From NCBI GenBank assembly GCA_031413955.1, contig JANOGB010000596.1, positions 1 to 8,032 on the forward strand: a stretch of 8,032 bases of DNA. The letters are read 5' to 3'. The DNA comes from JABFRZ01 sp031413955 (GTDB lineage Bacteria; Planctomycetota; UBA1135; GCA-002686595). The translations under genes and the position numbers were made by a program. How positions within the stretch are numbered: position 1 is the stretch's first letter; each line of letters opens with the position of its first letter. Under the pieces are notes generated by a model. That model did not search any database and was not told the origin of the DNA. It worked only from the letters and a program-made list of their open reading frames with translations. Positions 1-6,012 of this stretch are shown one piece after another.

Positions 1-589
1 CATCGTGGCGCCCTTCGGGAGCGAGGCACTCTCGGGCTACACGATCGCGATCCGCATCGTGGTCTTCGCGCTCATGCCGGCCTGGGGCCTGGCGAACGCG
101 GCTGCCACGCTGGTCGGCCAGAACCTCGGCGCAGGAGAGCCCGAGCGCGCCGAGCGTTCCGTCTGGCTCACGGGCCGCTACAACATGGTCTTCATGGGCG
201 CGGTGACGGCCCTGTTCCTGGCCTTCGCGCCCGCTCTCGTAGGCCTGTTCACCGCGAAGCCGGAGACGCATGCCATCGGCGTGCGTGCGCTGCGCACACT
301 GGCCTACGGCTACGTCTTCTATGCCTGGGGCATGGTCGTGGCCCAGGCTTTCAACGGGGCCGGCGACACGCTCACGCCCACGCGGCTCAACTTCTTCTGC
401 TTCTGGTGTTTCCAGATCCCGCTGGCCTGGGTGCTGGCGCGGCCGCTCGAGTTCGGCCCGGACGGGGTCTTCTGGGCGGTGTGCGTGTCCGAGTCGGTGC
501 TGGCGGTGAGCTCGATCCTGCTCTTCCGCCGCGGGCGCTGGAAGGAAGCTCGCATCGCCGCCGACACGCATGGCTCCGCCGCGGGTTGA
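1..589 (+). CDS. MATE family efflux transporter, C-terminal part (5' end outside window)
   Basis: The reading frame is open from the first bases and ends with TGA at 587-589, leaving about 195 codons; the family is usually 440-480 residues, so this is roughly the second MatE repeat. MATE proteins are inner-membrane antiporters that export cationic drugs or metabolites in exchange for Na+ or H+. Visible here are hydrophobic helices alternating with short polar loops, the segment VGQNLGAGEPERAER (typical of the cytoplasmic loop after the first helix of a MatE repeat), and NGAGDTLTPTRLNFF followed by the helix QIPLAWVLA, a pattern common in the late helices of this family. The tail after the last helix is short and basic (RRGRWKEAR). 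An apparent GTG at position 5 is internal, not a start. The substrate cannot be deduced. The stop codon forms the outer end of an inverted repeat shared with the next gene. Confidence 0.9.
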   Translation, partial: IVAPFGSEALSGYTIAIRIVVFALMPAWGLANAAATLVGQNLGAGEPERAERSVWLTGRYNMVFMGAVTALFLAFAPALVGLFTAKPETHAIGVRALRTLAYGYVFYAWGMVVAQAFNGAGDTLTPTRLNFFCFWCFQIPLAWVLARPLEFGPDGVFWAVCVSESVLAVSSILLFRRGRWKEARIAADTHGSAAG

Positions 590-624
590 GCTTCACCCGG
601 GAGCGCCGGGCTCCAGCCCGGCTC
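587..624 (+). repeat. Left arm of a 38-bp inverted repeat, REP-like palindrome
   Basis: This arm matches the reverse complement of 675-712 at 36 of 38 positions (differences at 596 and 598). It contains its own hairpin, GCCGGGCT-CC-AGCCCGGC-like (about 606-622), as in REP/BIME-type elements. It begins exactly with the TGA stop of the MATE gene. It probably acts with the right arm as a bidirectional transcription end or mRNA-stabilising structure; this role is inferred. Confidence 0.85.
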
Positions 625-674
625 TTCCTCTTCTTCTTCCGGAGCCGCGGAGAGCGGAAAGAAGAAAGACAACG

Positions 675-712
675 GAGCCGGGCTGGAGCCCGGCGCTCCC
701 AGATGAAGCTCA
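675..712 (-). repeat. Right arm of the 38-bp inverted repeat, REP-like palindrome
   Basis: This is the partner of 587-624. Its outer end is the TCA that gives the TGA stop of the minus-strand FlgM-like gene. In the minus-strand transcript the two differing positions become G-U pairs, so the stem could be uninterrupted over 38 bp. In the plus-strand transcript they are C-A mismatches. The 50-base spacer (625-674) is itself partly complementary: a CT-rich left half (TTCTTCTTCCG) faces a GA-rich right half (CGGAAAGAAGAA). Confidence 0.85.
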
Positions 713-1066
713 GCCCTCGAGCAGCCGTTGCGCGGCGCGCTCGATGCGCTCCGGCGTGTGCAACTGCTCCAGGCGGTGTGCTTCGGCCAGCTCGCGCACG
801 CGGGCTTCGCGTTCGGCGGTGGACGGCTGCCGGGCGGCTTGGGCCGCCGGGGTCAGGCGGATATCGTCTCGCGCGGCATCGCGGCGCGATTCCGCTGCGC
901 GGGCGGTGCGCTCGCTCGCGTCGGCGAGTTGCTCCTTCGCGGCGGTCGAGAGGTTCTGGCGCGCCGCGCGCACGAGGGCTCGATTCGCGTCGATCAACGA
1001 GCGCTGTCGCGCCGCGAAGGTTTCCTTGGAGCGTTCCGGTCCTGAGTGATTTCCTTGGATGTCCAT
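710..1066 (-). CDS. Small helical protein resembling FlgM (anti-sigma-28 factor) family
   Basis: This 118-residue protein starts at ATG 1066, chosen over a TTG at 1078 because GGAGG lies five bases upstream of the ATG. The N-terminal two-thirds (about 14-66) is a charged, Ala/Arg-rich, probably helical stretch. The C-terminal third has the FlgM-like order: a short DDIRLTPAAQAA segment (67-78) resembling the 'D-x-V-x-L-S-x-x-A' lead-in, a helix around RVRELAEA (89-96), and LHTPERIERAAQRLLEG (102-118) resembling the terminal sigma-binding helix. FlgM proteins hold sigma-28 inactive until the flagellar hook is complete and FlgM is exported. The similarity is by eye and limited to the C-terminus; no flagellar gene is present in the window. 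It could instead be an unrelated small coiled-coil protein. It converges with the MATE gene and diverges from the peptidase gene. Confidence 0.5.
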   Translation of the reverse strand: MDIQGNHSGPERSKETFAARQRSLIDANRALVRAARQNLSTAAKEQLADASERTARAAESRRDAARDDIRLTPAAQAARQPSTAEREARVRELAEAHRLEQLHTPERIERAAQRLLEG

Positions 1067-1110
1067 CTGCCCCTCCAATCAGAGATTGGGAAAAGGGTTC
1101 TGCGGTCTAC

Positions 1111-1118
1111 TTATCGGC
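1111..1118 (-). promoter_or_regulatory. Possible sigma-28-type -10 element upstream of the FlgM-like gene
   Basis: Read on the minus strand these bases are GCCGATAA, identical to the enterobacterial sigma-28 (FliA) -10 consensus. Transcription would start near 1104, giving a leader of about 38 bases before the ATG at 1066. The expected -35 (TAAA or TAAAGTTT) is not present at the right distance, where TCAT is found instead. The element is therefore suggestive only. Confidence 0.3.
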
Positions 1119-1192
1119 ATTCCGATCCGCGGGATGAGCGGAAAGGGGGAACATCCGCAATCCGGCTGGAGCGCGGCCCCATGGGCGGTTGC

Positions 1193-1198
1193 TAGGCT
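1193..1198 (+). promoter_or_regulatory. Possible -10 element of the peptidase operon
   Basis: TAGGCT fits the relaxed TANNNT -10 pattern of GC-rich bacteria. It lies 10 bases before the ATG at 1209, so the transcript would be leaderless or nearly so. This agrees with the absence of a Shine-Dalgarno sequence in front of that ATG. No convincing -35 is visible. Confidence 0.25.
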
Positions 1199-1208
1199 CT
1201 TGCCCGCA

Positions 1209-3575
1209 ATGAGGTTGCGTGCCCGCTTCCGCCCCCCGTTCTCGGCTTCCCGGGTGTTCCGGGCAGGCCTGCGGATCGGGGTCGCCGGTGTCGTTCTGGG
1301 CCTGGCGCTCCCGGAAGTTCTTGCCCAGTCCCGGGAGACGAGCCCGAGCCGCGCCGACTACCGCATCGAGGCCCGCCTGGACGGGGAGACCAAGGGGCTG
1401 GACGGGAAGCTCGAGCTGCGCTGGACCAATCGCAGCGGCGAGGCTGTGAAGGACCTGTGGTTCCACCTGTACCTCAACGCGTTCTCGAACAACCGCTCGA
1501 CCCACCTGATCGAGTCGGATGGCAAGCTGCGCGGCAAGGAGGTCAAGGACGGCTGGGGCTGGAGCCGCATCCTCGCGATCCGGGTCGCGGGGGCCGAGAA
1601 CGGAGGCTTCGAGGACGTCCTGCCGAGCCTCACCTACGAGCGTCCCGACGACGGCAACGAAGAGGACCGCACCGTCTTTCGCGTCGATCTGCCGCAAGCG
1701 CTCGCCCCGGGCGAGACCGTGCGCGTGCAGATCGAGTGGGAGTCGCAGCTTCCGCTTGCGCGCCGACGCACCGGCTACAAGGACGACTTCCTGCTGGTCG
1801 CGCAGTGGTTCCCGAAGCTCGGCGTCTACGAGGCGGGTCGCGGCTGGAACTGCCATCAGTTCCACGCGAACACGGAGTTCTACTCCGACTACGGCACGTA
1901 CGACGTCACGCTCGACCTGCCGATCGAGTACGAGGGCAAGGTCGGGGCCTCGGGCTTCAAGGTCAACGACTCCTCCAAGGAAGGGCGCGTCGAGGTGCGT
2001 TTCGTCGCGCCCTCGCCCGCCGACCAGCGCCGCGAGGACGCCTTCGGCAAGCGTCCGCTGGTGCACGACTTCACCTGGACCGCCGACCCGCGCTTCCAGG
2101 TCTACCGGCAGACGTTTCACTTCCAGGACTGGGCCGAGCGCTTTCCCGCCGAGGTCGAGAAGGCGCGCGCCATCTTCGGCGAGGAGCCGAAGCTGCGCGA
2201 CGTCGACGTGACCGTGCTGATCCACCCGGAGCGCTGGAAGCAGCGCAAGCGGCACTTCGAGGCGACCTGCGCGGCGCTCTTCTTCTACGGTCTGTGGTTC
2301 GGCGAGTATCCCTACGAGCTGATCACCGTGGTCGACCCGGCCTGGGGCGCGGCCGCGGGTGGCATGGAGTATCCGACGCTCTTCACCTGCGGGACGCGGC
2401 TCTTCGCGACCGAGGACATGCACACGCCCGAGGGCGTGACCGTGCACGAGTGTGGCCACCAGTTCTGGTACGGCCTGGTCGGCAACAACGAGTTCGAGGC
2501 GGCCTGGCTGGACGAGGGTCTCAACACCTACACGGACTCCGAGGTGCTGACGCGCGTCTACGGGCTCGATCGCGGCACGACCGACTACGCGAGCGTGCCC
2601 GTGGACGGCGTGCGCGTGGCGCACCTGCCTGGCGGCGGCCCGATCGGGGATGCCCTGGCGGCGAAGGAGCTGCGCGTGCCGCTGCCCTTCGTGAAGAATC
2701 CGAAGCTGCGCTTCCTGTCGCCGTCCGGGGTGCTCGATTACTGGCGCGACCAGCCGCTCTTCACGTTCGTCCCGCAATGGACCGATGCGCGCTGGTCCGA
2801 CCGCGTCGGCTACCTCGCCGATCCGGACTCCGATCCGATCGAGACCGCCGCGTGGAAGTACGCCGATCGCGAGAGCTACGGGGTCAACAGCTACCCGCGC
2901 ACGGGCGTCGCGTTGCGCACGCTGCAGGGCATGATCGGTGACGAGGCCTTCTTCAGGGGCATGCGCCACTTCGCGCGCACCTGGCGCTACGACCACCCCT
3001 GCCCCGAGGATTTCTACCGTTCCTTCCAGGAGGGCTCGGGCGAGAGCCTCGACTGGTACTTCCGCGAGCTGTTCCAGGGCACCGGTACCGTCGACTGGAG
3101 CATCACGGTCGAGCAGAAGAAGCGCGCCGAACGGCGCGGCTTCTTCCAGGCCGAGGGCGGCGAGTTCCTGGAGAAGGAGCGCGCCGAACCCGAGGAGTCG
3201 GACGAGGAAGAAGACGAGGAAGGAGACGAGAAAGACTCCAAGACGCCCTTCCACGTCGAGGTCGAGCTGCGCCGCAAGGGCGAGCTCTTCCTGCCGCTGC
3301 CCGTGCAGCTCACCTTCAGAGACGGCACGACCCGGGATCTCGTGTGGACCCGCGAAGAGCAGCAAGTCGCGACCTGGAAGCGCATCGAGTTCGACAGCGA
3401 CGAGAAGCTCCGCTCAGCCGTCATCGATCCGCAGCGCGGCTACTACATCGACCGCGACCTCTCCAACAACCGCTGGTACGACGAGAAGGACGGATTCGCG
3501 CCCTGGCGCTGGGCCGAGCGCGTCTTCGCCCAGTACCAGCACTACCTGCACTTCATACAGGGGCTGGGCGGTTGA
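1209..3575 (+). CDS. Exported M1-family zinc aminopeptidase
   Basis: The protein has 788 residues from the ATG at 1209. That start is preferred over in-frame ATGs at 1059 and 1134 because it puts an N-terminal signal peptide at residues 1-39: a basic stretch, hydrophobic core about 23-34, cleavage likely after VLA. M1 enzymes remove N-terminal amino acids from peptides using one zinc ion. The catalytic signature is complete: HECGH at 413-417, 18 residues, then Glu436 in WLDEG (zinc ligands H413, H417, E436; general base E414). GGMEY at 384-388 replaces the GAMEN exopeptidase motif, and Tyr562 in NSYPRTG is a candidate for the transition-state tyrosine. Residues 577-632 fit the helical part after the catalytic domain. 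A very acidic stretch (about 655-678, mostly E and D) precedes a beta-rich C-terminal part. Cys at the third position of the HEXXH motif is less common. It should act in the periplasm or outside the cell. It is the first gene of a tight cluster. Confidence 0.93.
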   Translation: MRLRARFRPPFSASRVFRAGLRIGVAGVVLGLALPEVLAQSRETSPSRADYRIEARLDGETKGLDGKLELRWTNRSGEAVKDLWFHLYLNAFSNNRSTHLIESDGKLRGKEVKDGWGWSRILAIRVAGAENGGFEDVLPSLTYERPDDGNEEDRTVFRVDLPQALAPGETVRVQIEWESQLPLARRRTGYKDDFLLVAQWFPKLGVYEAGRGWNCHQFHANTEFYSDYGTYDVTLDLPIEYEGKVGASGFKVNDSSKEGRVEVRFVAPSPADQRREDAFGKRPLVHDFTWTADPRFQVYRQTFHFQDWAERFPAEVEKARAIFGEEPKLRDVDVTVLIHPERWKQRKRHFEATCAALFFYGLWFGEYPYELITVVDPAWGAAAGGMEYPTLFTCGTRLFATEDMHTPEGVTVHECGHQFWYGLVGNNEFEAAWLDEGLNTYTDSEVLTRVYGLDRGTTDYASVPVDGVRVAHLPGGGPIGDALAAKELRVPLPFVKNPKLRFLSPSGVLDYWRDQPLFTFVPQWTDARWSDRVGYLADPDSDPIETAAWKYADRESYGVNSYPRTGVALRTLQGMIGDEAFFRGMRHFARTWRYDHPCPEDFYRSFQEGSGESLDWYFRELFQGTGTVDWSITVEQKKRAERRGFFQAEGGEFLEKERAEPEESDEEEDEEGDEKDSKTPFHVEVELRRKGELFLPLPVQLTFRDGTTRDLVWTREEQQVATWKRIEFDSDEKLRSAVIDPQRGYYIDRDLSNNRWYDEKDGFAPWRWAERVFAQYQHYLHFIQGLGG

Positions 3576-3580
3576 GGGGA
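3575..3580 (+). promoter_or_regulatory. Ribosome binding site that decides a TTG start
   Basis: AGGGGA lies five bases before the TTG at 3586 and overlaps the last base of the peptidase stop codon. It supports TTG as the start, since no ATG or GTG is available nearby in this frame, and it suggests translational coupling to the upstream gene. Confidence 0.6.
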
Positions 3581-3585
3581 CTCAG

Positions 3586-4620
3586 TTGAACGCGCTGCTC
3601 GACGAAGACCTGACCGGTCCGCGGCCGCCGGTCTTCCTGGGTGCCCTGCGCACGACGGTCGGGCGTACGCCGATCTGGCTCACCTGCTGGCTCGTACCGC
3701 TGTGCCTGGCGCTCGTGCTGAGTGTTCCCTGGCGCGGCTTCTACGCGGGTGTGCTGGAACACCGCTACGCGCCGGGCAGCGTGCTCTCCTACATGGACGA
3801 GAGCTTCCGCTTCGACCACGGTCCGGAGCTCGATTCGCTGAGGCACAGCACTGCCGGCATCGCGGCCGCCCTGGCCTTCGTGGTCATGCTCTTTGGCGTG
3901 TTCGCGGGCGGCGGCTGGCTGCAGGTCTTCCTCGAACGCACACAGGGCCACTCGCTGCGCAGGTTCCTGTGGGGCGGAGCGCGCTACTTCTGGCGCTTCG
4001 CGCGGGTCTGGATCGTGACGCTGCTCACGCTGGCGCTGTTCTCGTGGGTGATGTACGGCTGGCCGTGGAAGATGGCCATGGGGCTCCTGTTCGGTGCCGA
4101 GGACGGCGAGCTCGACGTGCTCGTCTCGGAGCGTAGCGCGGTCTTCGCGACCTGGACGCAGGATGGGCTTTACGGCGGGCTCGTCGCTCTGCTGCTCGTG
4201 TGGGGCGACTACACGCGCACGCGCCTCGCCCTGCAGGACACGCGCTCGGCCGTGTGGGCCGGCTTGTGCACCTGGGGGCTGATCTTCCTGCACCCGCTGC
4301 GCACGCTGCGGCCGATGATGCTCCTGTTCGTGCTCGAGGCCGGGGCCGTGCTCGCGCTCGGCACGCTCGCGCGCAACGTCGACCGCGGTCTCGGCTCCGA
4401 GTCCGGAGCCGGGACGTTGCTCGTGCTCTTCGTGCTGGGCCAGACGGCACTCCTGTGGCAGGGCATCGCCCGCGGCGCGCGCTACCACGCGGCGGCGCAG
4501 GTCTCGAAGCGGCTCGTGCCGCCGCTCGCGCAACCCGATCCGTGGGCCAGCCGCGTGGGTGGTCCGGGCGGCCCGCAGTACCCGATCGACGAGACCGACG
4601 ACTACGGCGTCTCGGTCTGA
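3586..4620 (+). CDS. Polytopic inner-membrane protein of unknown function
   Basis: This gene codes for 344 residues from TTG 3586. The frame is open much further upstream inside the peptidase gene, but only the part after 3586 reads as a membrane protein. About seven hydrophobic segments can be placed: roughly 30-50, 88-112, 138-160, 194-208, 222-237, 243-262 and 276-295. After the second segment comes GGGWLQVFLERTQGHSLRRFL (108-128) and then a GGARYFWRF loop. This Gly-Gly plus basic-aromatic arrangement recalls uncharacterised membrane proteins often annotated only as hypothetical. The first loop (51-87) and the C-terminal tail (300-344, ending in acidic DETDDYG) are polar. No transporter, protease or enzyme motif was recognised. 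It begins 10 bases after the peptidase stop and ends 7 bases before the dehydrogenase start, so it is almost certainly co-transcribed with both and may anchor or serve the peptidase (inference). Confidence 0.85.
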   Translation: MNALLDEDLTGPRPPVFLGALRTTVGRTPIWLTCWLVPLCLALVLSVPWRGFYAGVLEHRYAPGSVLSYMDESFRFDHGPELDSLRHSTAGIAAALAFVVMLFGVFAGGGWLQVFLERTQGHSLRRFLWGGARYFWRFARVWIVTLLTLALFSWVMYGWPWKMAMGLLFGAEDGELDVLVSERSAVFATWTQDGLYGGLVALLLVWGDYTRTRLALQDTRSAVWAGLCTWGLIFLHPLRTLRPMMLLFVLEAGAVLALGTLARNVDRGLGSESGAGTLLVLFVLGQTALLWQGIARGARYHAAAQVSKRLVPPLAQPDPWASRVGGPGGPQYPIDETDDYGVSV

Positions 4621-4627
4621 GCTGAGC

Positions 4628-6010
4628 GTGGTGGGGCGCGCGCTCGAGTCCATCGATCCGACGAGCGGCGCGAGTTTGCAGGTCTGGCCGGAGCTCGCGT
4701 CGGCGGAGCTCGAGCGCCGGCTGACGGAGGCCGTGGTGAGCGGCGCGCGCTGGGCGCGGACGTCGTTCGCGGAACGCGCCGGAGGTCTCCGGCATGCGGC
4801 GGAGCTGCTCGGGGAACGCAAGGAAGCACTGGCCCTGCTCATGGCGGAGGAGATGGGCAAGCCGCTGGCGCAGGGGCGGGCCGAGGTCGAGAAGTGCGCG
4901 GGGGCGTGCACGTTCTACGCGGCGCACGCGGCCGGCCTGCTGGCCGACGAGCCAGCGCAGCCTCCGCGCGCCGGTGCACGCGAGTTCGTGACGTTCCGGC
5001 CGCTGGGCGTGGTGCTGGCGATCATGCCCTGGAACTTCCCGTTGTGGCAGGTCGTGCGCTGCGCTGCGCCGACGCTCATGGCTGGCAATGGTCTGTTGCT
5101 GAAGCACGCCGAGAACGTGCAAGGTTGCGCGCGCGCGCTCGAGTCGCTTTTCGGCGCTGCAGGTCTGCCAGCGGGGCTGTGCGCAAATCTACCGATCAGC
5201 GTCGCGAGAGTGCCGGCGCTGATCCGCGATCGGCGTGTCGTGGCTGTCACGCTGACGGGCTCGACCGGCGCCGGGCGTGCGGTGGCGGAGGTGGCAGGTG
5301 CTGTGCTCAAGAAGTGTGTGCTGGAGCTGGGAGGAAGTGATCCGTATCTCGTGCTGGAAGATGCCGATCTCGGGCTCGCGGCGCGCGCCTGTGTCGCCTC
5401 GCGCTTGATCAATGGCGGGCAATCGTGCATCGCGGCCAAGCGTTTCATCGTGGTCGAGGCCGTGCGCGAGGAGTTCACCGAGCGCGTGGTGGCCGAGATG
5501 CGCGCGAAGTCGATGGGGAATCCGAAGCGGGCAGTCGACCTCGGGCCGCTGGCGCGCGCGGACCTGCGCGCCGCGTTGCACGACCAGGTGCAGCGCAGCC
5601 TCGCGCGCGGAGCACGCCGGCTGCTGGGCGGAGAGCTGCCGGCCGGGCCGGGGTTCTTCTATCCGCCAACCGTGCTCGCCGACGTCGTTCCCGGCATGCC
5701 CGCCTACGAGGAAGAGCTCTTCGGACCCGTCGCTGCGATCCTCGCGGCACGTGACGAGGCACACGCCGTCGCGCTCGCCAATGACACGAGTTACGGTCTC
5801 GGCGCGGCGGTGTTCACGCGCGATGCTGAGCGTGGAGTGAGGCTCGCGCGGGAGGAGATCCAGGCCGGCAGCGTCTTCGTCAACGACTTCGTGCGCTCCG
5901 ACCCACGGCTGCCGTTCGGCGGCATCAAGGATTCGGGCTTCGGGCGCGAGCTGGCCGAGTTCGGCCTGCGCGAGTTCGTGAACGTGAAGACGGTGGTCGT
6001 GGGCGGATGA
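4628..6010 (+). CDS. sad: Succinate-semialdehyde dehydrogenase, Sad/YneI type (ALDH superfamily)
   Basis: The protein has 460 residues from GTG 4628; GTG 4631 is an equal alternative, and no strong Shine-Dalgarno sequence is seen. It oxidises succinate semialdehyde to succinate with NAD(P)+, the last step of GABA-type degradation, in the cytosol. The active site is complete: Asn136 in MPWNFPLWQ, Glu233 in LELGGSDPY and nucleophile Cys267 in GGQSCIAAKRF. The Glu-Cys spacing of 34 is the same as in classical ALDHs. Cofactor motifs are GSTGAG (211-216) and EELFGP (362-367); FGGIKDSGFGRE starts at 430. The phrases LLKHAENV, KKCVLELGGSDP and AAKRFI closely follow E. coli Sad (YneI), and the length (462 there) agrees. 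Related ALDHs can act on other semialdehydes, so the substrate is less certain than the family. It is the last gene of the plus-strand cluster. Confidence 0.9.
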   Translation: MVGRALESIDPTSGASLQVWPELASAELERRLTEAVVSGARWARTSFAERAGGLRHAAELLGERKEALALLMAEEMGKPLAQGRAEVEKCAGACTFYAAHAAGLLADEPAQPPRAGAREFVTFRPLGVVLAIMPWNFPLWQVVRCAAPTLMAGNGLLLKHAENVQGCARALESLFGAAGLPAGLCANLPISVARVPALIRDRRVVAVTLTGSTGAGRAVAEVAGAVLKKCVLELGGSDPYLVLEDADLGLAARACVASRLINGGQSCIAAKRFIVVEAVREEFTERVVAEMRAKSMGNPKRAVDLGPLARADLRAALHDQVQRSLARGARRLLGGELPAGPGFFYPPTVLADVVPGMPAYEEELFGPVAAILAARDEAHAVALANDTSYGLGAAVFTRDAERGVRLAREEIQAGSVFVNDFVRSDPRLPFGGIKDSGFGRELAEFGLREFVNVKTVVVGG

Positions 6011-6012
6011 TG

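Noticed and set aside
587..712. The inverted repeat as a CRISPR unit or insertion-sequence ends
   Set aside because: There are only two copies in opposite orientation with a 50-base spacer and no transposase between them; a REP/BIME-like element or terminator fits better.
406..1137. A 243-codon plus-strand frame crossing the MATE end, the inverted repeat and the FlgM-like gene
   Set aside because: It reads through the palindromic repeat and is almost only Arg, Ala, Gly and Ser; it is a GC-rich shadow frame.
1059..1208. Longer N-terminus for the peptidase starting at ATG 1059 or 1134
   Set aside because: The signal peptide starts at the ATG at 1209; the upstream 50 residues look non-coding and would overlap the FlgM-like gene's start and its leader.
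1107..3365. A 752-codon open frame on the minus strand opposite the M1 peptidase
   Set aside because: It mirrors codon-position bias of the real gene in GC-rich DNA; its translation is low complexity (rich in Arg, Leu, Val, Ala) without domains, whereas the plus strand encodes a complete M1 catalytic site.
2938..3585. Upstream extension of the membrane-protein frame into the peptidase gene
   Set aside because: The extra 216 codons are Ser/Arg/Pro-rich shadow sequence; the ribosome binding site and the change to membrane-like sequence place the start at TTG 3586.
3553..4911. A 452-codon minus-strand open frame opposite the membrane protein and the start of the dehydrogenase
   Set aside because: It spans two real plus-strand genes, has no domain or ribosome binding site, and has the Arg/Ala/Pro-rich composition of a shadow frame.
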